64,000 bases of DNA from Sipunculus nudus (GCA_026874595.1 CM049306.1:56975519-57039518), one strand, 5' to 3'. Shown: positions 1-11,787, numbered from the stretch's first letter. Program-made: numbers and translations. The notes: generated from the sequence alone by a model not told the origin.

Positions 1-540
1 GACATTATCCCTGACCTGGTAGAAAATACATAGGACACAGAAAATAATTTTTTAAGTCAAACTCATACCTATATATTTCACTACACTGTCTGTAGAATCA
101 TTAGTCAAAAATTCAACAACTGTGATATGGCACAAATGGTCCTGAACTCCCAATAAAATTGTTCTATGCATGCATAAATTACTAATAAGTATGTTGTTTT
201 TTGCATTATGGTAATTAATATTATCGTGCACTCAAATTAACAATCTGTAATTACTGATGATGAATAGGTGTGCATGATCACTTACCTTGTATCCCTGGGT
301 CTACAACTGTGTATCAGTATTTCATATATGGTAAATGGCAGTGAGCAATGTATGCGTGTATGATTTGTTTTGCATATGTTAAATATTGTTAAAAGTTTAT
401 CCAATGATCCTTCTTCCATATTATGATAATGAAGTATTGTCCGAAAATAAAATGTCACTCAACAAAGTGGCTAAAATGTGTTGTTACTTTCGTTTAATGT
501 AAGACATCATTAGACATGTGAGCAAATATAAAAAAATCAT
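1..540. other. AT-rich sequence without a recognised feature
   Basis: AT-rich single-copy-looking sequence with no long reading frame, no repeat I could match elsewhere in the window and no RNA gene that I can see. Confidence 0.5.
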
Positions 541-1764
541 TGTATCGCCAGACATAGTCTGGAGATACTATGGTTTAGGCACGGTTCCGCCGCCGCCGCC
601 GCCGCCGCCGCAGAGATTTCTTTTGGACACAATAACTCAAAAAATATTTCAAGGATCTTTTTCAAACTTGACACATTTATAGATATAGGTGAGTGGACGA
701 AACCTATTTAAAATGGGGTCATGACTTCAACTAGGAGACTGACCATGACCTTGAATAGATTCATTTTTGGGGAAAATCACACAAATTCTTAAATATCTCA
801 AGAAATCTTTCATGGATTTATCCAGAAATCAAGTTGGACAAAGATCTTGGATAGTGATGTCATGTACCGGAAACTGGTGGTGCCATCTAGTATCCTTTTC
901 TTGTTTTTGTGCCGTTTAATACCCCCATCATTGCCACTTGACAGTACTTTTAGCATCACAAGTCAAAAACTGATTGACAGATTTCTTTAATATTATGCAT
1001 GTACATAGGTATGGGTTATGGGATGATTCAATTAAAATTGGGGTCATGACCTTTCCTTTGAGAGTGGCTTTGACCTTGAATATTACCATATATGGTGAAA
1101 ATCACATAAAATCAGGAATATCTTAAAAAGGGATGCATGGATTGGTCCAAAAATCAAGTTGACGGAAGATCTTGGATAGTTTTGTCTTTTGCAGAAGATA
1201 GGTGGCGCCACCTGTTGTCCTTTTCTTGTTTTTTGCGCCTTTGAATACCCCATCATTGCCACTTGACAGTATATACTGTGAGCATTAGAAGTCAAACAGT
1301 AATGGACAGATTTCTTTCATGTTATGCATGTATATAGATATGGTTTATGGAATGAGGTATATTTAATTTTAAATTTAATTTTAAAATTTAATTTAATTTA
1401 AATTTTTTTTTTTTTAAATTTAATTTTTTTTTCAAATGTTGGATATTTTGGAATGCAGTTTATTGATTTGGGGTCATGACCGTGACTATGAGAGTGACCT
1501 TGACCTTGAATATTCCCATATTTGGTGAAAAACATAAAATCATGAATATCTTAAAAAGGGCCACTTGACAGCACTGTGAGCATTATAAGTCAAAAACCCT
1601 TTGATCAATTGTCCTTCCCAATCCAAACTATTCCTATATTTTGTACAAATCTTTCTCACATTCATTGCTAAAATACAAATACATCACATTATATCAACAA
1701 AATACCACAAAACCTCATTTGTCTGGCGATACTATGGCACCAGCGGTGCCAAGAAATGTCTAGT
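541..1764 (-). mobile_element. Family A Helentron-like non-autonomous element, copy 1
   Basis: The ends carry the inverted repeat GTATCGCCAGACA (542-554) and TGTCTGGCGATAC (1720-1732). The left end forms a hairpin with the adjacent GTCTGGAGATAC and is followed by a (CCG)n run (about 588-612). The right end continues through GGCACC-AGC-GGTGCC to AAGAAATGTCTAGT, the reverse complement of the start of the copies at 30911 and 39899. The interior has the family's typical text: GGTGGCGCCACC, a CACTTGACAGTA segment and GGTCATGACC/TGACCTTGA runs. A low-complexity AATTTAA tract lies at about 1360-1435. No coding capacity is seen. The Helentron/HINE class is inferred from end structure only. Confidence 0.65.
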
Positions 1765-2106
1765 TATATTTGATCTAAACATACATATAATGAAGGAAAA
1801 CATGGACAAGACAAAGAAAAACCCCATAGAAATGAAAGAAACAACCGATATTCATAACACTGCAATACTTTTAGTGTGAAGAATGTACTTAATCTGAAGA
1901 GTGAGGGGAGCCATTGATGTGAAAAAAAATACTTTGGATAGACACATAATAAGAGGGTGAGCGATTTCGAATTTCAGACACACCAGAATTCTTATGTGGC
2001 CACCAAACATCGATCTTAGAATCCCTATTGTGCGAATTATCTCAAGAATCTTTCAAACAATTGCTATGAACATTGTTCCCAAGATTGACACCCGTTTTAA
2101 ACCACG
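1765..2106. other. No recognised feature
   Basis: AT-rich spacer between the family A element and the non-LTR fragment. Nothing can be assigned. Confidence 0.45.
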
Positions 2107-2515
2107 CTAATTAAGACTTGCACTACTGTAAGTTATTGGAGGAAGAATTACTGCGGAGAAGTCAACGACCTTCGTTTCAACAGCACTGTTCTGAAGAAAG
2201 TCTTTCTTTTCTTCTTCAGCATCCACCTTTGTCAATGAATGTTGCGAATCAAGGTTAAGATTTAGGCAGGCACGACTGTGAGGCATTAGTCCCGCATTTG
2301 ATCGAAAGTATCTTGCACATACGGTGCATTGGAACAAATCGTTATTCTGTGGTATTAAGAACCTCTCGCCATCTCTGCTCCGCCTTGGTTCGTCTTACTA
2401 TGTTGCGCCATTTTGTTTGATCCAAGACAACTTGTTTCCATTTAGAATCGTTGAAGTGCAGCTTCTGGTCTCCCTGATTCTAATTTCCTTTGGTAGAGTT
2501 TCCTAAAGAAGATTA
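2107..2515 (-). pseudogene. Degraded 3' end of a non-LTR (LINE-like) retrotransposon ORF2
   Basis: On the minus strand three short frames, shifted against each other, read in order: a basic ESGRP-type segment (about 2450-2515), a tryptophan-rich segment with TKWRNIVRRTKAEQRW (about 2350-2450), and a C-terminal Cys-His segment FQCTVCARYFRSNAGLMPHS (about 2270-2337). Many animal LINE ORF2 proteins end this way: a basic linker, then the DR(S/T)xWR block, then a single CCHH/CCHC finger reading CxxC..RFRxRxGLxxH. Frameshifts and stops show it is dead. The reverse transcriptase proper is not present. The alternative is a chance resemblance of a host zinc-finger fragment. Confidence 0.5.
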
Positions 2516-3762
2516 GCTTTGACAGACTAGAGTGAAGTATGCTTCTTACATGGCCAACCGTCTAGACTGACATGCTGTCATGATGATGCCAGGCTTGGAC
2601 ACTGATGGGCAACTCACCACAGGGATTCAGTATGAGACACATTACAAAGTACCCTTCCAATCAATTAAAGCAAAGGTACAGTGAGAGATTTGGAGACATG
2701 CTAGGAGATCATGGACAGCTATTGCAAGAAGGACAATCGCGTGTTAAAAACTCGCATCTCTGCGCTGGTGAACAGGATTCGATTCCGGGCGTGACCATTA
2801 GAGTAGATCATACCTGGAAGTACAAGGTCGGTGGTTTCTTCCACCATTACGGACTACCGAACCCAACAATCTGAGCCAGGGAAAGTGCAGCTTATTAGTT
2901 ATTATATATGTTGTACAATCCATATTAAATGAAAAAAGGTTATGTTATGAATAAAATAAAGTTTATATTAAGAATGACACTTGTCGACTCTATTCTGAGT
3001 TCAGAACTATATAAGACCTACAAAACAACACCACAGTACCTGTTGAAACAGCAGGTGGAAGAAGGCAGGTCCTAAAGGAGATCACAGAAAGATAAAGAAC
3101 ACTTCTACCTTCGTCTGAATCGGCAAGGATCAGCTAACCCGTTTGTTGCTAATGACTAGAAAAAAAGACCGGTTAGTTAGGACCTGTGTGAAATGATCAC
3201 ATTGGTTGAAATGGAGATTGTTCTGGAAGGCACAAGAACAGGTCTTTATGGTCAGAGCTTTTACCGCTTCTGCTTTCATGGACTGGTTATGGTCCATTAG
3301 CCAATGTTTCCTGGATGCAGACGTCTTCAACCATGGATCGTATCTCTCAAAGAAGGAAATCTGACAAATTTTGGACTCTGCCATCACCATCGAAGCTCAA
3401 GAGCGAAGATTTAGCGATGACGCCTTCCTGGTCAAACTTGCATTTCTAAACGTCTCTTAAAGTGTACCCTCAGAGGGTTAAATAAAGGAATACAAAATAA
3501 CAAATCGAATACATTAAACTTTTCCACTTCTGTTTGTCAATGCTAATTAAACATGGTGTGGTCAGAGAAATCGTACAATTTACTATCATGTTGTGGCATG
3601 CATCGGAAACGCAATATAATTCCGAGACTTTGGCCAGGCCCCGTTTCAAAGCGGCCCCTTTCAGTGAACCATATATATATTGACACGCTGACTGTCTCAT
3701 TTCACATGTATGGCTCTCCAACATGCTAAATTTCAAAGAAATGAAATTTTTAGTTATATTAA
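2516..3762. other. Unassigned sequence between the two retrotransposon remnants
   Basis: Only short open frames occur on either strand (for example 86 codons at 3130-3390, minus), and I recognise none of them. It may be decayed flanking or 3' sequence of the gypsy element, since no LTR could be matched between this stretch and the sequence right of 8005. Confidence 0.4.
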
Positions 3763-4092
3763 TCACATGTTGTTCCCTAGAAGTATTGAGTAGATAACAC
3801 ACGGTAGATAACACGGGCCTCCAAATCTCCATCTCCCCCTTTGAATCAACGCCTGCAGCTCGCAAAGCTGCAGATGAATCTCGGACTGAGATGGGGTCCA
3901 TGTTTTATCCAACTGTACTGTTACACTATCACCCAAGTGCGGAGTTTTAGTAGGTCTTGCGTGTTGGTCATAGTAGTATTTCTGCTTCGTCTGCCGATTT
4001 TGCAAATGAGATTTTGCCGAATCATCAACCTTTGGCTCCAAGGACTGATCGGAGCATGACAAATTGTCATTCAGACGTCGAGTCATGAGCAA
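3763..4092 (-). pseudogene. Gypsy integrase C-terminal region (broken)
   Basis: A 109-codon minus frame carries the pattern typical of the region after the gypsy integrase core: a basic Q/N-rich stretch with QKYYYDQHARP, then LGDSVTVQLDKTW. These match the RQKxYYDxxA..L..GDxVxxR block just upstream of the integrase C-terminal domain. The chromodomain-like tail, if the family had one, is not recognisable. The frame runs left into unrelated codons. Confidence 0.65.
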
Positions 4093-4464
4093 CTGAGCAG
4101 GTGAGTAAGAAAGTCCACATACCGGAGTGTTCGATATTCAAGAAGAGCGATATGCGGTTCCTTGCCTTCGTGATATGCTTTCTTGAACAGAGTTGATGTT
4201 GACAAATCGTTCACCCTGTCCATTTGATTGTTCGTATGTAGGGGAACTAGTAACCGTACGAAATCCCCATTGTTGAGCGAATTCTTTGAAAGTATAACTA
4301 CCGAAGGGCATATTGTCACTCACCAAAACATCAGGAATGCCGTGTCTGGCAAATATAGGTTTTAGAGCGTTGATTACTCCCTTAGCTGCTTTGATATCCA
4401 ACTCAGGATACTTTGAAAAATAATCAACTACAACCAAATATGCTTTTCCTTGAAAGTCAAACAA
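4083..4464 (-). pseudogene. Gypsy integrase catalytic core (frameshifted)
   Basis: The minus frame 4138-4464 reads YLVVVDYFSKYPEL, carrying the first catalytic Asp, then ARHGIPDVLVSDNMPF with the second Asp, then a SNGQGER segment at the place of the catalytic Glu. Order and spacing are those of a retroviral-type DDE integrase core. The frame is lost after this and continues in another frame at 4083-4319. Integration activity is not expected from this copy. Confidence 0.8.
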
Positions 4465-4510
4465 ATCCGCCCGAACTTTACATCATGGCGTTGCGGTATG
4501 CTGTGCGATA

Positions 4511-4699
4511 TCAGCGGTTCTTAGTTGTTTGATCGCTGGGACTTGGCACGAATTTTATTTCTTTGTACATGTTAGGCTGGTACATGATATCTCGTGCACG
4601 ATTTTTACATTTCTCCATTCCAAGGTGACCCACGTGCAGTTCGACAAGAATGTCCCCTTTCTCAGACTCGGGAATTATCAGTCTTTCTCCTATAAACAA
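4511..4699 (-). pseudogene. Gypsy integrase N-terminal zinc domain (fragment)
   Basis: A 62-codon minus frame contains ELHVGHLGMEKCKNRARDIM, which matches the H-x3-4-H..GxxKT..R region of the HHCC zinc-binding integrase N-terminus in gypsy elements. The Cys pair expected downstream is not seen in this frame, so the domain is incomplete or shifted. Confidence 0.65.
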
Positions 4700-4774
4700 T
4701 AGGCCGTTTTCCTCATGGTTCTGATCGCGTAAATTCCAATATGGTTGAAGATCATGAGGAACTGAGGATTTGTG

Positions 4775-5254
4775 CTATGACCACCCACAAGATGCATAGT
4801 TTTGCATTTTACAAAGGTCTTTGTCTAGTTTTGTCGCTGAGCGAATTTGCTCGAGCCTCGTTGGTGTCGCCGGGTAAGTGGCTGTGACCTCGTGAATGCG
4901 CAGGTCAGTGCCAATTGTGTCACAAGCTGGTTTGTCTGATACGTGCGCTCGCAATAGTGTATCAGCGATATACATTTTGGATCCTGGTAAATATTGAATA
5001 CCGAGCTGATATATCATGAGCTTTAGGAGCATCAATTGGATCATGGGGGTAGCATTATACAGCGGTTTTCGAAATATGGCCTCCAGGGGGCGATGATCAC
5101 TCTGCACTTCAACTTGAGAACCATACATGTATTGGTGGAACTTTTCTGCGGCAAACACAATTGCCAGTAGTTCCTTCTCTATTTGCGCATATCTGGTTTC
5201 TGTATCGGTTAACGAGCGAGATGCGTACGCGATTTCCCTTCCTGTATTAAACAT
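4775..5254 (-). pseudogene. Gypsy RNase H domain
   Basis: A 159-codon minus frame carries the gypsy RNase H signature: REIAYASRSLTDTETRYAQI, then EKELLAIVFAAEKFHQYMYG, then VQSDHRPLEAIF, then LPGSKMYIADTLLRA. The catalytic acidic residues in E-KELLA, SDH and AD are visible. The frame is the best preserved part of the element and joins the RT remnant to its right and the integrase remnant to its left. Confidence 0.85.
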
Positions 5255-5403
5255 GCACCGAGACCTGTGGATGATGCATCTGCCTGCATTTTCAGCGGAC
5301 CTCTGGGATCATACAACCGGAGCACAGGCTTACTACTGAGCACTCGTTTTGTGATCCATCGCTGCTTCGTGTTGAGATTCCCATGTCCACGGTGTGTCAG
5401 CTT

Positions 5404-6272
5404 TTAACAACTGTCGGATGATTTGTTTGGAATAAATGTAGACAAGAAATTCAACATTCCCACTAGGCGTTGAAGTGACTGCTTGTCAGTAGGATTTGGC
5501 ATGTCTAGTATGGCCTGTATTTTCGCACTATCAGGCTTAAGTCCATCTGCACGGAGTCGCACTCCCATATACAACGCTTCTGACTTTTTGCGATGCATCT
5601 TGTGGCGATTGAATTTAATGTTGTGCCTTCTTGCACGCTCAAGGACTTTATGAAAATTTGGTCATGATGCGCCTCCTCTCTAGCTGCTATGAGCAAGTCA
5701 TCAGCTACGACGTACACTCCCTATATCTCTAAATATCTGAAATGTTTTTTTTTTTTTTGGTTGTATATCGCCGGCACTCGAGATACCAAACGGCATCCGT
5801 TTAAAACAGAATCTGCCAAATCATGTGTGAAAATACATAGTGCAGTGCTATCAGAGTCAAGTTCTACCTGCCAGTAGGCGTCTTTCTGGTCTAAGATTAA
5901 AAAAAGCTTGCATCCACTTAGCTTGCTAACTATATCATCAAACGTTGGTGTCTGAAAATGATCACGGCGAATTGATTTGTTCAGTTGCTTAGGATCTTAG
6001 CATAATCTCAAACAGCCGTCCCGCTTCTCTGTGATGACGAGATTATTTACCCAGTAGGTGGGTTAGTTAATAAGCTCAATGATCCCTAACTCACACATTT
6101 CATTGAGTTTAACACGAAGCGGTTCGTACAGTTTGTGAGGTACCTGTCTTGGAGGTTGAATTGTCGGCTGAGTATCAGCACTTAGTTGAATGTGATATTG
6201 CCCGGGATACTTGCCAAGTCCTTCAAACACATCAGAGAATTTACTGAGAATATCGTGATCGTCAGTTGACAA
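5404..6272 (-). pseudogene. Gypsy reverse transcriptase (multiple frameshifts)
   Basis: The N-terminal RT approach sits at 6063-6272, with FSDVFEGLGKYPGQYHIQL followed by PPRQVPHKL, the typical text before RT block 1. The catalytic block survives in another frame near 5690-5717 as VVADDLLIAAREE, equivalent to the YxDD motif with one residue displaced. The connection region is in a third frame at 5404-5598 (LRADGLKPDSAKIQAI, then QRLVGMLNFLSTFIP). A poly-T run at about 5745-5758 and several stops interrupt it. It is a pseudogene. Confidence 0.8.
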
Positions 6273-6597
6273 ACTCTGGCAATCTATAGTGTGTAGTTCT
6301 GTGGTAGCATTTGCTCCCGACTAAAGTAATCCTTATTTTATTGAAGTGTCAAGACCGAAGATCGGTGGAGATTTCTATTCAGTTACGAAAACTTTGGTTG
6401 TCAGACTGGTATTCCCGATTTTTATCGTTATCTTGGTACATCCTACATGCTCTACCACTGTGTCACCAAATGCTTTCAAAAGTACGTTTGAGGGCTGCAG
6501 CTCTGGGCGGTTTCGTATGCGTTTCCATGTTTTCCATGGTATTGGTTAACTTCTGCTCCACTATCAACTTTCATGCGAATCTGACTGTCACAAAATT

Positions 6598-7358
6598 TCA
6601 CAGTTTCACACCATGTTTTTTATCTGCAGCTACTGTCTCTGTTGATTTGATAGTGAGTGGACACCAAAAGAATTCATCCTCTGAGCTGTTATCATGCGAC
6701 TCGGCTGAGACATTATGTACCTGCCTGGGTCTGGGATTACGCGTTTTACAACACCTGACGAAGTGATTTGGCCTTGAACATTTTCTACACGTCTTGCCGA
6801 ATGCAGGGCAATTTCTCGGTATGTTGGTCTCGTGATTACGCCCACAACGGGCACACCTGTTTGTCTGAGCTGATGCTGTGTTTTGATCTCTGGTATTGAG
6901 TACAACATTACTTCTGGACCTGCGTAGTGCATTTACAGTTCTTTGATTTTCAGGTTTACACTGTGGCACCATGGTCTGCATTTCTCTATGTGTAATTTCT
7001 GAAGCTTTACATATGCCAACAGCTTTTACAAGCGTAAGGTCCTTTTCACGTGAAAGTCTTTCTTTAAGTGCTCTCTCTGTTATGCTGAATACTATTTTAT
7101 CTCTAATCATGTTATCACATTAAAGAAACTCGCACTCGCATTTGTTTTATCCTCATCCGCAGACCACTCGAATTGGTTGAATCTCGTCAAGGCTTCTGGC
7201 CCTAACGTAGTGAGTAAAATACCAATTTTGACGTTGTCAGGTTTCTCATGGGCTTCTTTGGCCGTCATATACAGTTCAAACATTTGTCGAAACTGTTTCC
7301 AACTGCCAGCAACGTCTCCATCGAACGAAAGTGGTCCTGAGGGTCGGAAATCTTTCAT
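6598..7358 (-). pseudogene. Gypsy gag remnant, copy 1
   Basis: The N-terminal part is at 7107-7358, with SWKQFRQMFELYMTA and ILLTTLGPEAL, a typical gypsy capsid start. The C-terminal part is at 6598-7110, with ALKERLSREKDLTLVKAVGI followed by two zinc knuckles (CARCGRNHET..C and CRKCSRPNHFVRCC). The two parts meet at a stop/start overlap at 7107-7110 where the central capsid codons usually present are missing. An internal deletion with frameshift therefore predates the tandem duplication, because copy 2 has the same junction. Confidence 0.8.
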
Positions 7359-8005
7359 TTACGACTTCTGACATCATGTAACATACAACCCGCCAGACTC
7401 GTGAACTGTTCTCGGTTTGTTGGTCTCGTGATTACGCCCACAACGGGCACACCTGTTTGTCTGAGCTGATGCTGTGTTTTGATCTCTGGTATTGAGTACA
7501 ACATTACTTCTGGACCTGTGTAGTGCATTTACAGTTCTTTGATTTTCAGGTTTACACTGTGGCACCATGGTCTGCATTTCTCTATGTGTAATTTCTGAAG
7601 CTTTACATATGCCAACAGCTTTTACAAGCGTAAGGTCCTTTTCACGTGAAAGTCTTTCTTTAAGTGCTCTCTCTGTTATGCTGAATACTATTTTATCTCT
7701 AATCATGTTATCACATTAAAGAAACTCGCACTCGCATTTGTTTTATCCTCATCCGCAGACCACTCGAATTGGTTGAATCTCGTCAAGGCTTCTGGCCCTA
7801 ACGTAGTGAGTAAAATACCAATTTTGACGTTGTCAGGTTTCTCATGGGCTTCTTTGGCCGTCATATACAGTTCAAACATTTGTCGAAACTGTTTCCAACT
7901 GCCAGCAACGTCTCCATCGAACGAAAGTGGTCCTGAGGGTCGGAAATCTTTCATTTACGACTTCTGACATCATGTCACATACAACCCGCCAGACTCGTGA
8001 ACTGT
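6814..8005. repeat. 596-bp direct tandem duplication in the gag region
   Basis: Unit 1 is 6814-7409 and unit 2 is 7410-8005. Landmarks such as CTCGGT (6815 and 7411), the two gag frames and ACTGT at the right end (7405-7409 and 8001-8005) are all offset by exactly 596 bp. The units differ at only a few positions. Each unit spans the start of gag and its upstream leader. Confidence 0.9.
7374..7954 (-). pseudogene. Gypsy gag remnant, copy 2 (duplicate)
   Basis: Nearly identical to copy 1 with an offset of 596 bp. The N-terminal capsid frame (7703-7954) is the same as at 7107-7358, and the C-terminal frame (7374-7706) has the same internal deletion but stops after the first half of the zinc-knuckle region, where the duplication ends. 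Only scattered single-base differences are visible, so the duplication is recent compared with the decay of the pol region. Confidence 0.8.
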
Positions 8006-9839
8006 AACGGTCTCATTTATTCTGGAAAGGGGATCGGCAACTGTCCAGCAGGACCAACCAAAACATACTTCCCACGCAACATGCAATAACATGTAATAGA
8101 GTCTTATTTAGAATTACTCTGTGACAGGGAAGTTTGCCCCAGTTTGCGCACAATCCATTCCCTCAAGAAAGAAACATTAATCAGGAGAGCTCAAATTCTA
8201 CTTCAAAAGGTTTCAGCGATGGATACGCAGCGGAAATGGCTGTCTGTAGATGCATTGAGGAAAATTCAGGAATATGGGTCTTTTATTGAAGCAGGTGGCA
8301 TTGACATTTCCGCAACACTCTGTGAGATAAATATCGCTACAAAGGAGAACACTGCTTTTTTTTCTTACGCAAAAAGACCTATAACAGTGGCCTCAGCAAA
8401 GCTGACCTCCAAGTACGCGGTTTAAATTAACCATGAGCTCAAATTGAAGGAAACGGTTGGAATTGCATGTTGGAGCATTAGACGTCTTCTAGATTCAAAA
8501 GACAATAATCGTCCTTCCTGATGTTCTACATAACACACAAAATCATTCAGGCGCTTTGATTTTTCTGCTCTTGTTGATAACTGCTCCGCCAAAAAGGCAG
8601 GCTATCCTGCTTGAATATGTTTGTGATCCATGTAATCTTGTTCAGCAGGTCCGAGAAGATGACAAGGTAGTCACGTCAGGGTAGCCAAATCTTGGAAATT
8701 TTGGAAAGTAGTACCTGGAAGACATGGCATTGGAAGCTGTTACGACAGCGGACGTCTGTTGATTACATTCTACACAAAACTGCACTTCTGAATGGCGCCT
8801 AACGTGTTCTAGTAGATCATAGTCCAAAAATCACTTTGAGGTCTTAAGTACAACATTGGTACTATTTAGGTTACATTGTAGGTACTTGAAAGCTTAGTTC
8901 AAAGCTGAGTTCCGAACAAAGTTGCGAAGTACGAAAAAAAAAAACAGCTCTTCTGTACAGACTCTAGTTGTGCAGAGTGCATGTAACAGGAGAGTTTTGG
9001 TTCAGAAGGAAGACGAACAGGGACGAGATTCATGAAAACATTACAGAACTCAAAAATTGGTCGGGGAAGAAAACAAAAGTGAACTAAGCTTAAGCTCTCC
9101 TTGCCCAACAGAAAAAAAAGATACTAGTTATTACACGTAATTTAACGATATTCTGTAATATGTTTACATCTCTTATTCTATATTTGGGGTCAAATACGAC
9201 GTGAAGATGGGAAATGTGAATACTGAAAAGGAGTCCGTCCTGAAACCTCTCATAGTTTTTCTCAAACTTTCCAATGTTGAACGCATGAAAAGGCAGTTTT
9301 TTTGTTTTTCTTTTTACTGTGAAAAAAATGAACTTTTATTTTTTGAATGACAATGAAATGATGAAACCCTTTTAAGGGATTATCCGCAACATCTCTAGAA
9401 ATAGGCTTCTAAACTTTGCATTTATTTATTACAAATGCAAAAGGTTCAACATTTCTCAAACAGCCGGTGGGACTCTTGTATATTCAAATGCAAGTTTGTG
9501 CTCCTCAACTAGCAAAAGTTGTTCATTTGTATGCAAGAACACTTGCTAGCATGCACACAATATAGTCATAATTGGCATAAACAACACTTACATATAACCC
9601 TATATAAGTAATATAACTTACAGGAATGAAATGGAATAGTTACAAAATGGTCCATATTAGTTTACATTCTTTGTACGTTCAGAATTTTGGGAGGTTTTCT
9701 ACTGATGGAAGAAGTTGGCCGTGCCAAGCTGTTGAAAAGGCTGTTGATCAAATCCCGTGGAGATAACTGACGTTGAAAAAAAGACAGAAGTCCACTGTAA
9801 ACTCAGAAATGATATAAAAAGCAAGAATGCGTGGGACAT
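8006..9839. other. No recognised gene
   Basis: Contains only short unassignable frames (for example a plus-strand frame of 93 codons at 8144-8425). No LTR matching the left side of the gypsy remnant was seen. Confidence 0.4.
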
Positions 9840-10400
9840 TGATTTGGGTTCGCCTGTCTGTCTGTTTAGCTGTCCGTCCGTCTGTCAGGTTTTTCGTTTC
9901 CGTGCGATAACTTTTCTAAATTTTATCCCATTTCATTCAAATTTGGATCAGTAATTGCCCAGTGGCCTATTTAGAGGGTTACCGGGGCGATGAGCTGTCA
10001 CTCAAAACGAAATGAACATGATTGGCTCCGTGTATTCGTCGCTTGGATGTGTCTTCCGGCACAAGGTTTCATCTGATTGGACAAAAATACAGTGCTCGTA
10101 TCCCCTCTGGTGTAGCAATTCAGGATACGAGGTCATAAAAAACAGAGCTTACGATATAGGCAGTAGGCCTATAGTTTAAGCGCTGTGTAAAGAGCGTAGG
10201 TTTTGGAGTGTCTATCAGAAAATATTTCTCTCTAGCTAAAATACAAAATTCTCAAATTTTGGTCAAATTTCTCAGTGTGTTTTAGTTTTGATGGTTGCCT
10301 GCAGATGTCTCCATAGTCTTAGTGGATTTTGGTCCCATTTCTCAATGTGTTTCAGTTTTTATGTTCGCCTGCAAATGTCTCCATATGTCATAATTTTGGT
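9840..10400 (+). repeat. Dispersed repeat F (inverted partner near 53620-53960)
   Basis: Begins with a CTGTCTGTTTAGCTGTCCGT run and TTTCCGTGCGATAAC. It later contains two GTTTTAGTTTT..GCCTGCAGATGTCTCC-like units at about 10270-10390. The same blocks occur in reverse order and opposite orientation at about 53620-53960 (GATGTCTCTACATGTC, TATTGCACGGAAAC, GACAGAGGGACAGACGG). Element E (9982-10198) lies within it, possibly as an insertion. Confidence 0.5.
9982..10198 (+). repeat. Dispersed repeat E, copy 1
   Basis: Starts at GATGAGCTGTCACTC and ends at GTGTAAAGAGCGTA. A second copy in the same orientation occupies about 27110-27330 and shares TTGGCTCCGTGTATTC, CCCCTCTGGTGTAG and ATTCAGGATACGAGGTC. 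Length is about 215 bp. No terminal structure or coding capacity was seen; SINE-like origin is possible but unproven. Confidence 0.55.
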
Positions 10401-10475
10401 TGCTTATCAAGCATGAAAGACAACAAGAGTCCCAAGCCGGGGACATAAATTACACGAATTTGCTTTTTTTTTAAC

Positions 10476-10661
10476 TATGGGTATGAATATGAATATTTAT
10501 TTATACATACGTTTTTGTACAGTATTTGATCAAATACATTAAATATTGAGATCGAATACAAATTCAAATATTATCATTTTGCACAACACAAATACAAATA
10601 TAAATACAAATACATACTTTGACTGTATTTAAATACAAATACGAATTTGACCCCAACCCTG
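10476..10661 (-). mobile_element. Truncated copy of the CAGGGTTGGGGTC hAT-like element
   Basis: The right end ATTTGACCCCAACCCTG is the terminal inverted repeat of the full copy at 32760-33259. The adjacent TACAAATACAAAT-rich interior and GTACAGTATTTGATCAAATA segment match that copy in reverse. The opposite terminus is missing. Confidence 0.6.
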
Positions 10662-11787
10662 CTCTCGGCAAGGAATCCGCTGAGCTGATGATACCACGTT
10701 GCGGCAGAGTAGCTGAAAGAGAGTCAGATCCAAGACATGTTCTGTCTTCATTCAGATATCGTACTCCTTTATGTTAATGAATTTTATTAAATGTATATAA
10801 TGTTTTCTAGTACAAACGGTCAGAAGCCCGCCCACACCGACCTATATACCCCGTACGTGGGAAGCACATTATATGCATGCAAACCAGCCAGAACTACTGA
10901 CTCGGACATATCCATCAGCCTATACGTTATAAATATAACGTTACTCGGGAACTTATATAGCTAGTATTCTTATTTACCCATTGTTACTTTATAATTTAAA
11001 GTATCACTATTATCCATGAATACACTGATGTAAATACAAGATTCAGGACTTGCACATACAGGTACCTTTAAGAGGACCTCATAATTTAATTTTATGGTAA
11101 CAATCTGGTCATATTAAAATTTGCATTTTATATATAGTTTAATCAATTAAATTGAAAATATCTTTTGCATTCCGCTCAAAAATCATTAAAAGTTCTGTTT
11201 AAATTTCAAATTTAAATAAAGAGTCCCTTTATTAGTTCTGAACAATACTGGTAGTCCTGGCCTCTGGTATTTAAATTTTATCTATTGCTTTTTTTTATAT
11301 ATGTTTAACGGACAAACTGAATTTTTTTGGTTCTGTTTTGAATGGATCCATTGTGTCGATGTATACAATTTTATTAATAAATTATGTACTCCATACAATT
11401 TGCATAAATTTTGATTTCTCTGCAAAATGGCGTGGTTTCTGAGTTAAAGCGTGGAATGCGCTTGGGAGAGGGCAGAGGTTTATACTTGACATTACTCGAG
11501 CAAATCCTCTTCAGGTGTGGAGAGCGCTGGTCCATTTAGTATATATATTTTGTGACTTCCTACTTCTGACTTACGTCAACCAATTTTTAGCATATGCCTA
11601 AAGTTTGTTATTTTATTGTTGAGGCTTTAAATTAAACTGTATTTTTGTTTCAGTTTAGGTCATTTTTTGGCTTACAATCTTCATGCCTTTTACTGAGTTC
11701 ATCCAGCAGACGGGTTCGATTTCAGTTAATTCTCCGATTCGATATTGGTTCTCTGGATTTTAGTGTTAATTTCAAATCACGTAAACG
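10662..11787. other. Region upstream of PPIL1
   Basis: AT-rich sequence that should hold the PPIL1 promoter and 5' UTR. I see no TATA box or CpG-rich stretch that I would defend, and the transcription start cannot be placed by eye. Confidence 0.35.

Larger units (their letters stand above)
3763..8005 (-). mobile_element. Decayed Ty3/gypsy-type LTR retrotransposon, internal region
   Basis: Read on the minus strand from right to left, the remnants follow the Ty3/gypsy order gag - reverse transcriptase - RNase H - integrase: gag with zinc knuckles (6598-8005), RT (about 5404-6272), RNase H (4775-5254), integrase zinc domain (4511-4699), integrase core (about 4083-4464) and integrase C-terminal region (about 3763-4092). 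Placing integrase after RNase H separates Ty3/gypsy from Ty1/copia. Each domain is split by frameshifts or stops, so the copy is inactive. No flanking LTR pair was found by eye, and a clear protease motif was not seen. Confidence 0.85.

Noticed and set aside
2605-2874. 89-codon plus-strand frame as a gene
   Set aside because: No recognisable domain. It overlaps sequence next to the minus-strand retrotransposon fragment and has no splice or codon support.
8144-8425. 93-codon plus-strand frame as a gene
   Set aside because: No homology recognised and no supporting context. It could be a decayed repeat.
3470-9200. LTR pair of the gypsy element
   Set aside because: No matching blocks were found between the sequence left of 3763 and right of 8005. 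The LTRs may be lost or too decayed to see by eye.
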